From JACRCT01 sp049841135 (GTDB lineage: Bacteria > Myxococcota > Myxococcia > Myxococcales > UBA5297): 64,000 bases of DNA. Below are positions 28,297-38,100 of the stretch, one piece after another (the stretch's first letter is position 1; every line of letters begins with the position of its first letter). Location: contig JASGHK010000004.1 in NCBI GenBank assembly GCA_049841135.1, positions 868,001-932,000 of the forward strand, in the 5' to 3' direction. The notes beneath the pieces are model-generated. The model was given only the letters and a program-made list of their open reading frames with translations. It was not told the DNA's origin and did no database searches. A program made the position numbers and the translations under genes.

Positions 28297-29082
28297 GGCG
28301 CGCCCGCCGCCCCGCCCGGGGCCCCGAAGCCGTAGCGGCGCATCGTGGCCTGGGCGCCGGGCCTGCCGACGAAGGCGACGAAGGCCTTGCCTCCCTCGAA
28401 GCGCTCGCCCTTGCGGCAGGCGACCAGGCCCTGCTCCAGCGGCCGGTGGAGCGACTCGTCGAGCAGGAGGTACCGGCCGTCCTTCTTCTGCACCACCAGC
28501 GAGAGGGCCACGATGGCCGCGTCGGCGTTCCCGGTCTCGGCGAGCTGCAGCGCCTGCCTGACGTTCTCGCCGTAGACCACCCGCTCGCGCAGGCCCTCCC
28601 ACAAGCCCGCGGTGACGAGCGCCTGCCGGGCGGCGGCGCCGTACGGGGCGTGCTCGGGGTTGGCGATGGCCACGTGCACGAACCGCGGCTCCGCGAGCTC
28701 CCGGGAGCGCCTTGGGAGCTTCGCCCCGCGTCCACAGCGCGAGGCGCCCGCGGGCGTGGGCGCTCCGGGTCGACCCGTCGCAGGCGCCGGCGGCCACCAC
28801 CTGGTCCACGAAGGAGAGGCTCGCCGCGGCGAAGGCGTCGAACGGCGCTCCCTGCTCGAGCTGCCTCGCCAGCTGTCCCGTGGCGCCGAAGGAGAACACG
28901 ACGCGCTCCCCGGTCTCGGCCTCGAACTGCCGGCCGATCTCCTCGAAGGCCGCGGTGAGATCCGCCGCTGCCGCGACCCGGATGGGAACCGCCGAGGTCG
29001 GTGCGCTGCGCTGGCAGCCTGATCCCAGCGAAGCGGCGGCGAGGAGAAGGCAAGGCAGCGCGAACAGCAGGGGTCGGTTCAT
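28293..29082 (-). CDS. modA: Molybdate/tungstate-binding lipoprotein, frame broken
   Basis: The lipoprotein signal (LLLAAASLGSGCQ) is followed by a periplasmic binding fold: VAAAADLTAAFEEIGRQFEAETG and FSFGATGQLARQLEQGAPFDAFAAAS, the usual ModA blocks that hold the oxyanion. The frame breaks near 28702: after PKALP the conserved ELAEPRFVHVAIANPEHAPYGAAARQ continues in the next frame, one extra G/C in CCCGGGA. The C-terminal half is otherwise intact to 28293. Whether molybdate or tungstate is carried cannot be read from the sequence. The AOR gene in the window makes tungstate plausible. Confidence 0.82.
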
Positions 29083-29109
29083 GTCGTCCCTGTTAAGCCA
29101 TCGCCGGAT

Positions 29110-29123
29110 GCGGCTCAAGCCGC
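29110..29123. promoter_or_regulatory. Candidate operator between modA and its regulator
   Basis: A perfect dyad, GCGGCT-CA-AGCCGC, lies close to the midpoint of the 63-base gap between the divergent starts at 29082 and 29146. Position and symmetry suit a dimeric HTH regulator. Binding is inferred only. Confidence 0.35.
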
Positions 29124-29145
29124 CTTGCTCTATGGTCAAGCGCAC

Positions 29146-30327
29146 ATGACACCGAAAGCCTCCCCCCGAATCGGATGCTCGCTGCGTGAGTTCCGGCTCG
29201 CCCGCAAGCTCAGCCAGGCCGAGCTCGCCGGCCGCGTCTCCCTCTCGCGCCAGGCCCTCATCGCCATCGAGAGCGGCGCCGCGGTCCCCGGCACCGACGT
29301 CGCCCTGCGCCTCGCCCAGGCGCTGGGGGTGCGCGTCGAGACCCTCTTCCACTTCGAGGGCGCGACCCCCGAGGTCGAGGCCCGGCTCGCGGGCGCCGCC
29401 GCCGACCTGGACCTGCCTCCCGGAGGCTCCTCCCGCGTCGTCCTGGCGGAGATCGACGGGCGCTGGGTCGCCCACCCGCTCTCCTCCCGCGGACCGGACG
29501 GGCCCCTGATGCCCGCCGACGGCCTGGCGCACCTTGCGCGCCAGCGCCGGCGCGGAAAGACCGTGCGCGTCGAGGCGCTCTCCGACCTGGAGCTCGCCCG
29601 CAAGCAGCTCGTCGTCATGGGCTGCGCCCCCGCCCTCGGCCTGCTCGCGGCCCGCCTGCGCGGCGAGCCCAGCGGCGTCCGCCTCTCCTGGGTCCAGGGC
29701 CCCAGCACCGCGGCCCTCGACGCGCTGGCCCGCGGCGAGATCCACGTCGCCGGCATCCACCTCCTCGACGAGGCCACCGGCCGCTACAACGTCCCGCTCG
29801 TGCGCCGCCGCTTCCCCGACCGGCGCATGCTGCTCGTCAACCTCGCCACCTGGGAGCAGGGCATCGTGGTCGCCGCGGGCAACCCGCTGAAGCTGCGCAC
29901 CGCCGCGGACCTGCTGCGCCCGAAGGTCCGCTTCGTCGCCCGCGAGAGCGGCGCCGGAGCGCACCGGCTGTTGGAGCGCGCCTTGCGCGGGCAGCACCTG
30001 CGCGCCGACCGGCTGCGGCCGGCCGGGCCCACGGCCAGCGGCCACCTGGAGGTCGCCCAGCGCATCGCCCTGGGCGCGGCCGACGCCGGCATCGCCATCC
30101 GCGGCGCCGCCCTGGCGTTCGGCCTGGACTTCATCCCGTTGGCCGAGGAGCGCTTCGACCTGGTCTTCCCGCGCGAGCTCGCGACCGACCCCCGCATCGA
30201 GAGGCTGGTGGACACGCTGGGCAGCCAGTCCTTCCGGCGCGAGCTCGACTGCGTCGGCGGCTACTCCACCGTGGACTCCGGCCACCCCGTGGGCGACACG
30301 GGCGCGGACGAGCGCGAGGACGGCTGA
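29146..30327 (+). CDS. XRE-family regulator with PBP-like ligand domain
   Basis: 393 residues. An HTH_3 DNA-binding domain (about 8-65: LREFRLARKLSQAELAGRVSLSRQALIAIESG) is followed by a substrate-binding-protein-like domain of the PF12727 type (about 150-360: GCAPALGLLAARL, GEIHVAGIHLLDEATGRYN, RESGAGAHRLLERAL, ADAGIAIRGAALAFGLDFIPLAEERFDLVF). This architecture is typical next to molybdate/tungstate importers, where ligand binding would tune transport. It is divergent from modABC across 63 bases. The ATG at 29146 is preferred over one 21 bases upstream. The last 67 bases overlap the 3' end of the opposite-strand kinase. Confidence 0.82.
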   Translation: MTPKASPRIGCSLREFRLARKLSQAELAGRVSLSRQALIAIESGAAVPGTDVALRLAQALGVRVETLFHFEGATPEVEARLAGAAADLDLPPGGSSRVVLAEIDGRWVAHPLSSRGPDGPLMPADGLAHLARQRRRGKTVRVEALSDLELARKQLVVMGCAPALGLLAARLRGEPSGVRLSWVQGPSTAALDALARGEIHVAGIHLLDEATGRYNVPLVRRRFPDRRMLLVNLATWEQGIVVAAGNPLKLRTAADLLRPKVRFVARESGAGAHRLLERALRGQHLRADRLRPAGPTASGHLEVAQRIALGAADAGIAIRGAALAFGLDFIPLAEERFDLVFPRELATDPRIERLVDTLGSQSFRRELDCVGGYSTVDSGHPVGDTGADEREDG

Positions 30328-33326
30328 GCCCCCGAGCCCGGTGCGGCCGATGCGCCCGGTGAGCGGGGGGCGCCGGCCAGGACCGCCTCCAGCTTCTCGA
30401 GGTTGGGAGGCTTGGCCAGGTGGTGGTCGAAGCCCGCCGCGGCCGCCCGCTCCATGTCCTCGCGCTGCGCGTAGCCGCTCAGCGCCACGAGCAGGACGTG
30501 CCGCAGCGCCTCGTCCAGGCGGAAGGCGCGGGCCACCGCGTAGCCGTCCATCCCCGGCAGCCCGATGTCGCACAGCACCACGTCGGGGCCCGTTCGCCGC
30601 GCCAGCGCGAGGCCCGCGGGGCCGTCGTTGGCGACGGCGACCTCGTGACCGTCGAGCTCCAGCACCTCGCGCAGGCTGTCGGCCGCGTCGACGTTGTCCT
30701 CGATGATGAGGATGCGCCGGCGTGGGAGCGCCGGCGCCGGCGCGGCGGCCTGGACGGCGCCTCCCGCTCCCGAGGCCAGCGGCAGGCGCACCGTGAACTC
30801 CGCGCCTTGCCCCAGCCCCGCGCTGCGCGCCGCCACCGTTCCCCCGTGGAGCTCGACCAGGCCCTTGACCAGCGCCAGCCCCAGCCCCAGGCCCCCCTTG
30901 CTGCGGTCCAGGCTCGCGTCCGCCTGGATGAAGGGCTCGAAGAGCCGGTCGAGCATCGCGGGCTCCAGCCCCACGCCGCTGTCCCGTATCCGGACCTCGC
31001 ACCGGCCCAAGGGCTCGTCGGCTGCCACCTCCACCGCCACGCGGCCGCCGCGGGGGGTGAACTTCGCGGCGTTCAGGAGCAGGTTGCCGACGATCTGCGC
31101 GACCCGGTGAGGGTCGGCGTCGACCACCACCGGCCGGGCGGGCGCCGAGAGCGACAGCTTCAGCCCCGAAGCATCGAAGAGCGAGTGGTGATCCTCCACC
31201 GTCTGCCGCACCAGCAGCGTCAGCTCCAGCAGGCTGCGCTGCAGCTGGACCTTCCCGCGGTTGATGCGCGTGACGTCCAGCAGCTCGTCCACCAGGTGGG
31301 TCAGCTGGTCCACCTGGCGGCCGATGAGCAGCTGGGCCCGCCGGGCCTGGTCGCTGCCGGGCGGGGCGTGCGCGAGGACGTAGAGGCCGTTCTTGACCGG
31401 GGTGAGCGGGTTGCGCAGCTCGTGGGAGAGGACGGCCAGGAAGTGGTCCTTGCGCCGGTCGGCCTCCTCGAGCCGAGCGCGGCTCTCGCGCAGCTCCTCC
31501 TCGGAGCGGGCGCGCTCCACCGCCACCCAGGTCCGCTCGGCGACGTCGGCGACCAGGGCGACGTCCTCGTCGGTGAAGGTCCGCGGCCGGTGGCTCTCGA
31601 CGTTCAGGCACCAGCTCACCTCGCCGCCCTTCACGAGCGGCACCGCTCCCCACGCCCCGAGCCCCCTGCTCTGGCCGTACGCGCGGGCCGCGGGCGAGAC
31701 CTGCGCCGCCCCTGCGGTGGCGTCGTCGACGAACAGCGGCCTGCCGCGCCGCAGCAGCTCGAACGCCTCGGCATGCTCGCCGAACGGCTGCCCTTCCGAC
31801 GCTCCGGAGACCGGCGCAGGAGGGTACTCGGCGCTCACCCGACTGTGCTGGCGCCGCCAATCGAGCTCGGCGAAGTAGACGTGCTCCACCTCCAGGTGCT
31901 GGGCCAGGACCTGGCAGGCGAGCGACTGGATCTCCCGGGCGTCCCGCAGCAGCCGCAGCGCGTCGCTGAACATCAGCAGCAGCACCTGGCGCGCCTCGCT
32001 CTCGCGGATGGCGTCCTGCGCCCGCTTGAGCTCGCGGATGTCGCGCCAGCAGTTGACGGCCCCGACGATCTGCCCGCCGGCGTCGCGGATGGGCACCGCG
32101 TCCACCAGGACCGGGAGCATCCCGCCGTCGGGCTGCAGCAGGGCAAACTCGACGTTGCGCACGTCCTCCCCGTGGCGCGAAGCGCGATAGAGCGGCATCT
32201 CCTCCGGCCGCGGCCGGCTGCCATCCGGGTGGACGATGTTCCAGGCGACCTGGTGGTGCCCCGCGGAGACCCCGGTCATCCCCGGCCGGACCCCGCCCTC
32301 CATCGCCCACCCCTGGCGGCTGATGCGGACGATGGGGAAGTCGGGAGGGCCGCCGGCGATGGCGATGCCCTCCGGGATGCTGTCCATCATCGCCTCCAGG
32401 ACCCGGCGCCCCTCCTCGGCCTCGGCCAGGGCCTGGCGCAGCGCCGCCTCCGCCTGCTTGCGCTCGGTCACCTCCTGGAAGACACAGATGGCCCCTTGGA
32501 CGCTCCCGTCCTCTGCGACGAGCGGCGAAGCGTTGGCCGAGACCGTCACGCGACTGCCGTCTGCGCGCACGATCACCAGCTCCTGAACGGCGGCCGCCTG
32601 CACGGCGAGCGCGCGCCGCAGCGGAAGCTCCTCGACCGGGACCGCGGTGCCGTCCAGCCGTTCGAAGTGGTAGGCGCCCGTGGGACCGCTTCGATCGCCC
32701 TTGGCCGGCCCACCGAGCAGGCGCTCAGCGACCGAGCTGCTCCAGGTGACAAGCCCGTCGGGCTGCGCCAGCAGGATGCCGGCGGGCGCGGCCGCCAGCA
32801 CGGCGCTCAGGGCGCCGCGCGAGCGCCGCAGCTCCTCCTCGACGCCGCTTTCGGCCGAGGCGTCGTCGAAGACCGCCAGGACGCCGCCGACGCCGTCCTC
32901 CGCCGTGTCGTCGGGGACGGGGCTCAAGCAAGCCGAGCCGCGGGATCGAGTCCTCAGCTCGACGTCCGCCACCGAGGTCGGCGGGCCGCCGCGCAGGACC
33001 GCTTCGACGAGCGGGCCGAGGCGGGACCAGTCGTTCCCCCAGCTGGTGGCGGCCGGCTCCCCCAGCGCGCCCGGATGCAGCTCGCCCAGCAAGTCCCGGC
33101 AGGCGTCGTTGTAGAACTGCGTGAGGCCAGCGCCCCACCACAGGAGCATCGGGCGGCCGTTGGCCGTGACCAGGTCCACCGCCGCGCGCAGCGCTGGCGA
33201 CCAGCCGTTGGCTGCACCGACCGCGGTTCCGCGCCAGTCCCGCGAGCGCAGCAGCGCCCCCATCTCTCCCCCGCGGGCCGGCGAGGCACCGGGTCGGGTC
33301 CGGGACGCAATTCTGGGCGGGGCCAT
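30261..33326 (-). CDS. Hybrid sensor histidine kinase, multi-PAS/GAF with receiver
   Basis: 1021 residues, cytoplasmic. The order is: N-terminal PAS-like region (about 25-165, LLWWGAGLTQFYNDA), PAS (175-290), PAS (310-440), GAF (455-610), HisKA with H635 in LSHELRNPLTPVKNG, HATPase (NLLLNAAKF, RDSGVGL, KGGLGLGLALVKGL) and a C-terminal receiver with phospho-acceptor D920 (VVLCDIGLPGMDG). An unstructured Ser/Pro-rich tail follows. The receiver makes a phosphorelay likely. No cognate output gene is adjacent. The 3' end overlaps the XRE regulator tail to tail by 67 bases. Confidence 0.88.
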   Translation of the reverse strand: MAPPRIASRTRPGASPARGGEMGALLRSRDWRGTAVGAANGWSPALRAAVDLVTANGRPMLLWWGAGLTQFYNDACRDLLGELHPGALGEPAATSWGNDWSRLGPLVEAVLRGGPPTSVADVELRTRSRGSACLSPVPDDTAEDGVGGVLAVFDDASAESGVEEELRRSRGALSAVLAAAPAGILLAQPDGLVTWSSSVAERLLGGPAKGDRSGPTGAYHFERLDGTAVPVEELPLRRALAVQAAAVQELVIVRADGSRVTVSANASPLVAEDGSVQGAICVFQEVTERKQAEAALRQALAEAEEGRRVLEAMMDSIPEGIAIAGGPPDFPIVRISRQGWAMEGGVRPGMTGVSAGHHQVAWNIVHPDGSRPRPEEMPLYRASRHGEDVRNVEFALLQPDGGMLPVLVDAVPIRDAGGQIVGAVNCWRDIRELKRAQDAIRESEARQVLLLMFSDALRLLRDAREIQSLACQVLAQHLEVEHVYFAELDWRRQHSRVSAEYPPAPVSGASEGQPFGEHAEAFELLRRGRPLFVDDATAGAAQVSPAARAYGQSRGLGAWGAVPLVKGGEVSWCLNVESHRPRTFTDEDVALVADVAERTWVAVERARSEEELRESRARLEEADRRKDHFLAVLSHELRNPLTPVKNGLYVLAHAPPGSDQARRAQLLIGRQVDQLTHLVDELLDVTRINRGKVQLQRSLLELTLLVRQTVEDHHSLFDASGLKLSLSAPARPVVVDADPHRVAQIVGNLLLNAAKFTPRGGRVAVEVAADEPLGRCEVRIRDSGVGLEPAMLDRLFEPFIQADASLDRSKGGLGLGLALVKGLVELHGGTVAARSAGLGQGAEFTVRLPLASGAGGAVQAAAPAPALPRRRILIIEDNVDAADSLREVLELDGHEVAVANDGPAGLALARRTGPDVVLCDIGLPGMDGYAVARAFRLDEALRHVLLVALSGYAQREDMERAAAAGFDHHLAKPPNLEKLEAVLAGAPRSPGASAAPGSGAQPSSRSSAPVSPTGWPESTVE

Positions 33327-33535
33327 GGCTCACCTGACGCGCTGGAGTCGAAGCGCCCCATCATTCCGGCGGTCACTCTCGTTGTTGATGGCCAACGGCC
33401 CGCCCAGGCAGACACTGTTCACCGGGCTACGGTTGCGGGGCTGCGCGAATCGAGCCGCAAGAGCGTGAGCGCGCGGGGATGGTGGAGTCCGCGCAGTGAG
33501 AGCCCCGAATCGAGCAGAAGGCCGGCCCGCTCGCC

Positions 33536-34406
33536 TCAGGCGACGCCTCCGGGAAGCGTTCCCGAGGGCCGGCTCTTGCGCTGGTAGAAGACCGAGCGCA
33601 GGTGGCGCTGGGGCTCGAGCTTCGGGGCAGAGCGCGCCGATGGACTCGGTGGCGCCGATGAGCAGGTAGCCGTCGGGCGCGAGGACCTCGGCCAGGCGGC
33701 GGTAGAGGCGGCTCCGGTCCGCCTCGGAGAAGTAGAGGGCCACGTTGCGGCAGAAGATGAGGTCGAAGGGCGCCGGGAACGAGAACGGCTGCAAGAGGTT
33801 CAGGGTGCGGAAGGTCGCCATCGCGCGGATCTCGTCGCGCACCTTCCACTGGTCGCCGACCGGGACGAAGTAGCGCGCGACGTGGCCCGCGGGCATCCCC
33901 CGCTCCAGCTCGGCGCGGCTGTAGTAGGCGTAGCTGGCGGCCGCCATGGCGCGGTTGGAGATGTCGGTGCCCAGGATGCGGATGTCGTAGCCGGTCAGGT
34001 CGCCCAGGAGCTCCTTGAGCACGATGCCGGTGCTGTAGACCTCCTGCCCGGTCGAGCAGGCGGCGCTCCAGATCCGCAGGGGCACGGGCCGCAGCCCCAG
34101 CCGGCGCCGGCGGTCGACGAGCTCGGGCACGAGCTTGTGCCGCAAGAGCTCGAACGGCGAGGTGTCCCGGAAGAACGAGGTCTCGTTGGTGGCGATGGCG
34201 TCGACGACCTGCTGGCGCAGCTTCGGGCCCGGGTCGTCGCGGACCTTTCGGTGGAGCTCGGAGTAGCTCACCGCCTTCTGCTCGCTCATCAGCGCCGCGA
34301 GGCGCGTCTCCAGCAGGGAGCCCTTGCTGTCGTCGAGCACGATGCCGCACAGCTCCCAGACGAGCTTCGACCAGACCCCCAGCTCCTCGCGGGTGATGGG
34401 GATCAT
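33536..34406 (-). CDS. cheR: CheR chemoreceptor methyltransferase, frame broken at 3' end
   Basis: SAM-dependent protein-glutamate methyltransferase that methylates chemoreceptors. Motifs: TNETSFFRDTSPFELL, WSAACSTGQEVYS (SAM loop), LGTDISNRAM and FDLIFCRNVALYF. The frame breaks in the run at 33624-33627: after ESIGALCP the sequence KLEPQRHLRSVFYQRKS continues in the next frame to the TGA at 33536. The start overlaps the upstream remnant's stop (ATGA). There is no TPR extension. Confidence 0.85.
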
Positions 34407-34543
34407 GGCCGCGCCCCCTTCCCCACCGAGGTGCTGCGCCCGCCCAGGCCGACGACGTCGACGCCCGGCTCCGCCCCGAGCCCGTCTGAGACGACGCGGC
34501 GGGACAGCTTCGAGTCGTCGGCGACGAGGACGCGCGGGCTCAT
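34403..34543 (-). pseudogene. cheB: cheB remnant (first 32 codons of a receiver domain)
   Basis: 46 codons: MSPRVLVADDSKLSRRVVSD then GLGAEPGVDVVG, the start of a CheB receiver with its acidic DD pair and first helix. It then jumps to GLGGRSTSVGKGARP and stops. Nothing of the phospho-acceptor Asp, the rest of the receiver or the methylesterase domain remains. The stop still overlaps cheR as ATGA, which suggests an internal deletion that kept both ends. An assembly collapse is also possible. If real, CheR has no methylesterase partner here. Confidence 0.6.
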
Positions 34544-34565
34544 GGGTGTCGTTCGACCGTGGTGT

Positions 34566-34587
34566 GCCGCCGCGCCGTCGCGGCGGC
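34566..34587. terminator. Perfect hairpin just after cheW
   Basis: Nine-base arms (GCCGCCGCG) around a tetraloop, 2 bases after the cheW stop and before the cheB remnant. It has no T-run, so it may attenuate or stabilise rather than end the transcript. Confidence 0.4.
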
Positions 34588-34589
34588 GT

Positions 34590-35054
34590 CTAGTGGCTCG
34601 TGTCCAGGGCCGCGCCCAGGTCCAGCAGCGCGACCAGCCTCTCCACCCCGCGGAACACGCCGCGCAGGTTGCGGGCCTGCACGCCGTGCACGTTGCCCGG
34701 CGCCGGCTCGATGGCGGCGGGGTCGACGGCGATGGTGTCCGCCACGCGGTCGACGAGCACGCCCAGCGACTCGTTGTGCCACTCGACGATGAGCACGCGC
34801 GACTCGGGACCCGCGGTCGCGCCCCCCAGCTGCAGCCACGCGCCCAGGTCGATGACCGTGACGATGCGGCCTCGCAGGTTGCGGATGCCGACCACGTGGG
34901 AGGCGGCGTGGTGCACCGGCGTGATGAAGCCGGGGCGCACCACCTCCTGGATCTCCCCGGCGGCCACGCCGAAGGCGGCGTCGCCGAGCAGGAAGGTCGC
35001 CACCAGGTGCTCCTCGCCGTCGGACTTGCGAGCGGGGTCTTGGGTCGTCGTCAT
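34590..35054 (-). CDS. cheW: CheW adaptor protein
   Basis: 154 residues, a single CheW domain that links receptors to CheA. Blocks: VATFLLGDAAFGVAAGEIQEVVRPGFITPVHHA, GIRNLRGRIVTVIDLGAWLQL, RVLIVEWHNESLGVLVDRVADTI and VQARNLRGVFRGVERLVALLDL. It lies 119 bases after the cheA stop. The start at 35054 has only a weak ribosome-binding site. Confidence 0.88.
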   Translation of the reverse strand: MTTTQDPARKSDGEEHLVATFLLGDAAFGVAAGEIQEVVRPGFITPVHHAASHVVGIRNLRGRIVTVIDLGAWLQLGGATAGPESRVLIVEWHNESLGVLVDRVADTIAVDPAAIEPAPGNVHGVQARNLRGVFRGVERLVALLDLGAALDTSH

Positions 35055-35173
35055 GGCGGGGCTTTCCGAGAGCTCCTGGAGGCGGAACTGGCTGGTGAGG
35101 GTCTTGCCGCCCTGGCTGAGGTCGGCGACGGCGGCGTCGGGGTCTTCACTCGAGCGAGCGCTCCTTCGCGGGT

Positions 35174-38100
35174 TCACGAATCCTGTTGGGTCCGCTTGCG
35201 CAGGCTCTCCAGCAGCCCCTCGCGGTCTAGCTTGACCAGGTAGTCGCCCACGCCCGCGGCGCTGCCCTTCTCCACGTCCTCGCTCGCCGCCAGCGAGCTG
35301 AGCGCGATGACCGGCAGCGGAGCGGTCCGCGCCTCGGCACGGATGCGCCGCGTCAGACCCAGGCCGTCGAGGTTGGGCATCTCGATGTCGGTGACCACCG
35401 CGCGGATCTCCTCGAGGTGATCCAGCAGGAGCTGCCAGGCCGACTCGCCGTCCGGAGCCTCGAAGACGGTGTAGCCGTTCTCCTGCAAGAGCCGCCTGAC
35501 CTGCCCGCGGAAGAAGTCCGAGTCCTCGGCCAGCAGCACGCCCAGGCCGCCTTGCGGCACCAACGCGACGGCCTCCAGAGGAACCGCGTCGCGCCTCCAC
35601 TCCGGGTAGGCCGCGTCGACCAGCTCCACGACGTCCACCAGCAGCGCCATCTGCTCGCGCAGGAGCGTGGAGCCGGAGATGCCCGGCCGACGATGGGTGG
35701 AGGTGTCGGCGACCGCCTTGGTCTCCACCACGTCCACCGGCATCGCGCCGAGCAGGCCCACGTCGTGGCCGTGGACGCTGGTGACGATGATGGCCAGCTC
35801 CTTCACCGGGCCGATGGGCTTGATCGGCGCCAGGTCCCCCAGCGCGACCACGGGCAGCAGCGCTCCGCGGTACTGGATGGTCCTGCGCCCCGCGGCCTCC
35901 TCGACCTGCGACGGCGAGACGCGCTCGATGCGCTGGACGATGGACAGGGGCGCGGCGCACAGCTCGTCCGGGGCATTGCGGAAGGTGATGAGGGAGTGCA
36001 GGGCCGCCAGCCGCTCGCGCTCGGCGGTCTCGGCGTGCTCCACGGCGCGCGCGCTGGCCGAGACGGCGCCCAGCTCGACCTTCGCGGCCAGGCCGGCCAC
36101 GTCGATGATGAGCGCGGCCTTGCCGTCTCCCAGGATGGTCGCCCCCGCATACTCGCTCAGGCCCTTCAGGTAGCGGCCGAGCGGCTTGACGACGATCTCC
36201 TCCGTGTCGTGGAAGGAGTCGACGACCAGGGCGTAGGTGGTGATGCCGGTGGTCACCACCGCGATCTCCAGAGCCCCGTCGGCGCGGTCGCGGCGGTCCA
36301 CGCCGGAGCGCCGCTCGCGCGCGGCCGCCTCCTGCGCGGACACCGGCGGCTCCTTGCCGTCCAGGCTGCGCCGCGGGGAGCGCCGGTCGGCCAGCGCCTT
36401 GCGCCGGTCCACCTCGCGCCGCTTCGTCACCGGGTCGATGTAGGTGGGGACGATGCCCAGGAAGTCGCTGAAGCGCACCAGCGGGAGGATGCGATCGCGC
36501 AGCAGCAGCACCTCGGTGCCGCCCACCACCTCGATGCGCTTCTGCACCTCCTTGGCGCGGACGCGCAGCAGCTCGTCGACGTTGATCTGCGGGATGGCGA
36601 AGCGCTCGCCTTCGATGGAGACGATGAGCGAGGGGATGATGGCCAACGTGAGCGGGAGCTTGACGCGCAGCAGCGTCCCCTTCCCCACCACGCTCTTGAT
36701 CTCGATCTTTCCGCCGAGGCGGTCGAGGTTGGTGCGCACGACGTCCATCCCCACGCCGCGCCCCGACACGTCGGTGACCTGCGCCGCGGTGGAGAGCCCG
36801 GGCAGGAAGATGAGCGCCAGCTTCTCCTGCTCCGACATCCCGCGCAGGCGCTCCGCCGACACCAGCCCCTTGCGCAGCGCGACGTCGCTGACCTTGGCGA
36901 CGTCGATGCCCTTGCCGTCGTCTTCGATCTCCAGGACGACCTGGCCAGCCTCGTGCCGGCCCTCGATGCGCAGGTTGCCGGCAGCGGGCTTGCCGGCCTT
37001 CAGCCGCTCCGCCGGCAGCTCGATGCCGTGGTCCACGGCGTTGCGCACCAGGTGCGTGAGCGGGTCCGACAGCCCCTCGATGATGCTCCGGTCGAGCGCG
37101 ACGTCCTTGCCGCGGAGGTCGACCGCGATCTCCTTGCCCAGGGACTGGGAGAGGTCGCGCACCAGGCGCGGCACCCGGCCGAACAGGGTGCCCAGCGGCT
37201 GGAGGCGCGTCTCCATCGTCACGTCCTGGATCTGGGCGGTCACCTGATCCAGGCGCTGCTCGGCCAGGGAGAGCGCTTGCGTGTCGCGCTGGGCGACGGC
37301 GGCCCGCAGCTGGTTTCGGCTGAGCACGAGCTCGCCGGTGAGGTTCATCAGGTTCTCGAGCAGCCCCACGTCTACCCGGAGGGTCTCCTCAACCCCGCTG
37401 CGGGCCGCGACGGCCGGCTGCGGCTTGGCCGGCGCCGCTGGCTCTTCGCTCGGGGGCGCCGCCGGCGCGACGGCTGCAGCGACGGCCGGCGCGACGACGA
37501 CCGGCGCGGCGACGGAAGGTGAAGCGACGGTCGGAGCAGCGACCTCCGGTTCAGTGGGTGCGGGGTAGACCGGTGCGGGGACTGGCGTGGCGGCCGGCTC
37601 CGGAGCCGCTTCGACGGGGCGATCCGCTCCCGTCGCCGAGGAGGCGGGCGCTCGCGTGAGCCGCATCCGGTCCCGCGGCAGGTCGATGCGGTCGATCGCC
37701 TGGTCCGGCGCGAGGACGGAGGAGTAGACCACCCGCACTGGCACGCGCATCGGTCCGGGGGCGTCGAGCGGGCCCACCGCGGCGTGGTCGAGGCTGCAGT
37801 GATGGACCTCGCCATGCTCCTCGAGGTTGGCGCAGAAGCCTTCGAGGCTCTTGCCCTCCATCTCCAGGTCGTGGACGAGGTCGAGGTTCAGCTCGTAGAC
37901 GTACCGGTCGGACGGGGCTTCGGACGTCGCAGGCGAAGTGACTGGAGCCGGAAGGACCGGGGCCGCTGGCTGCGGCGGGGCGGGCGGCGCGGCGAGCGCG
38001 GGAGTGCGGTCGCCCTTGTAGGACGACGCCAGCGCGCCGAGGCCACCGACCAGGTCGCTGATGTCCGCCGCCTCGCTCCGCGCGGGGTCGTCGACCATCT

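Noticed and set aside
27631..32310. A single 1559-codon minus-strand gene
   Set aside because: It merges a wrong frame of the hybrid kinase and the antisense of the regulator with the true starts of modA and modB, which happen to share its frame.
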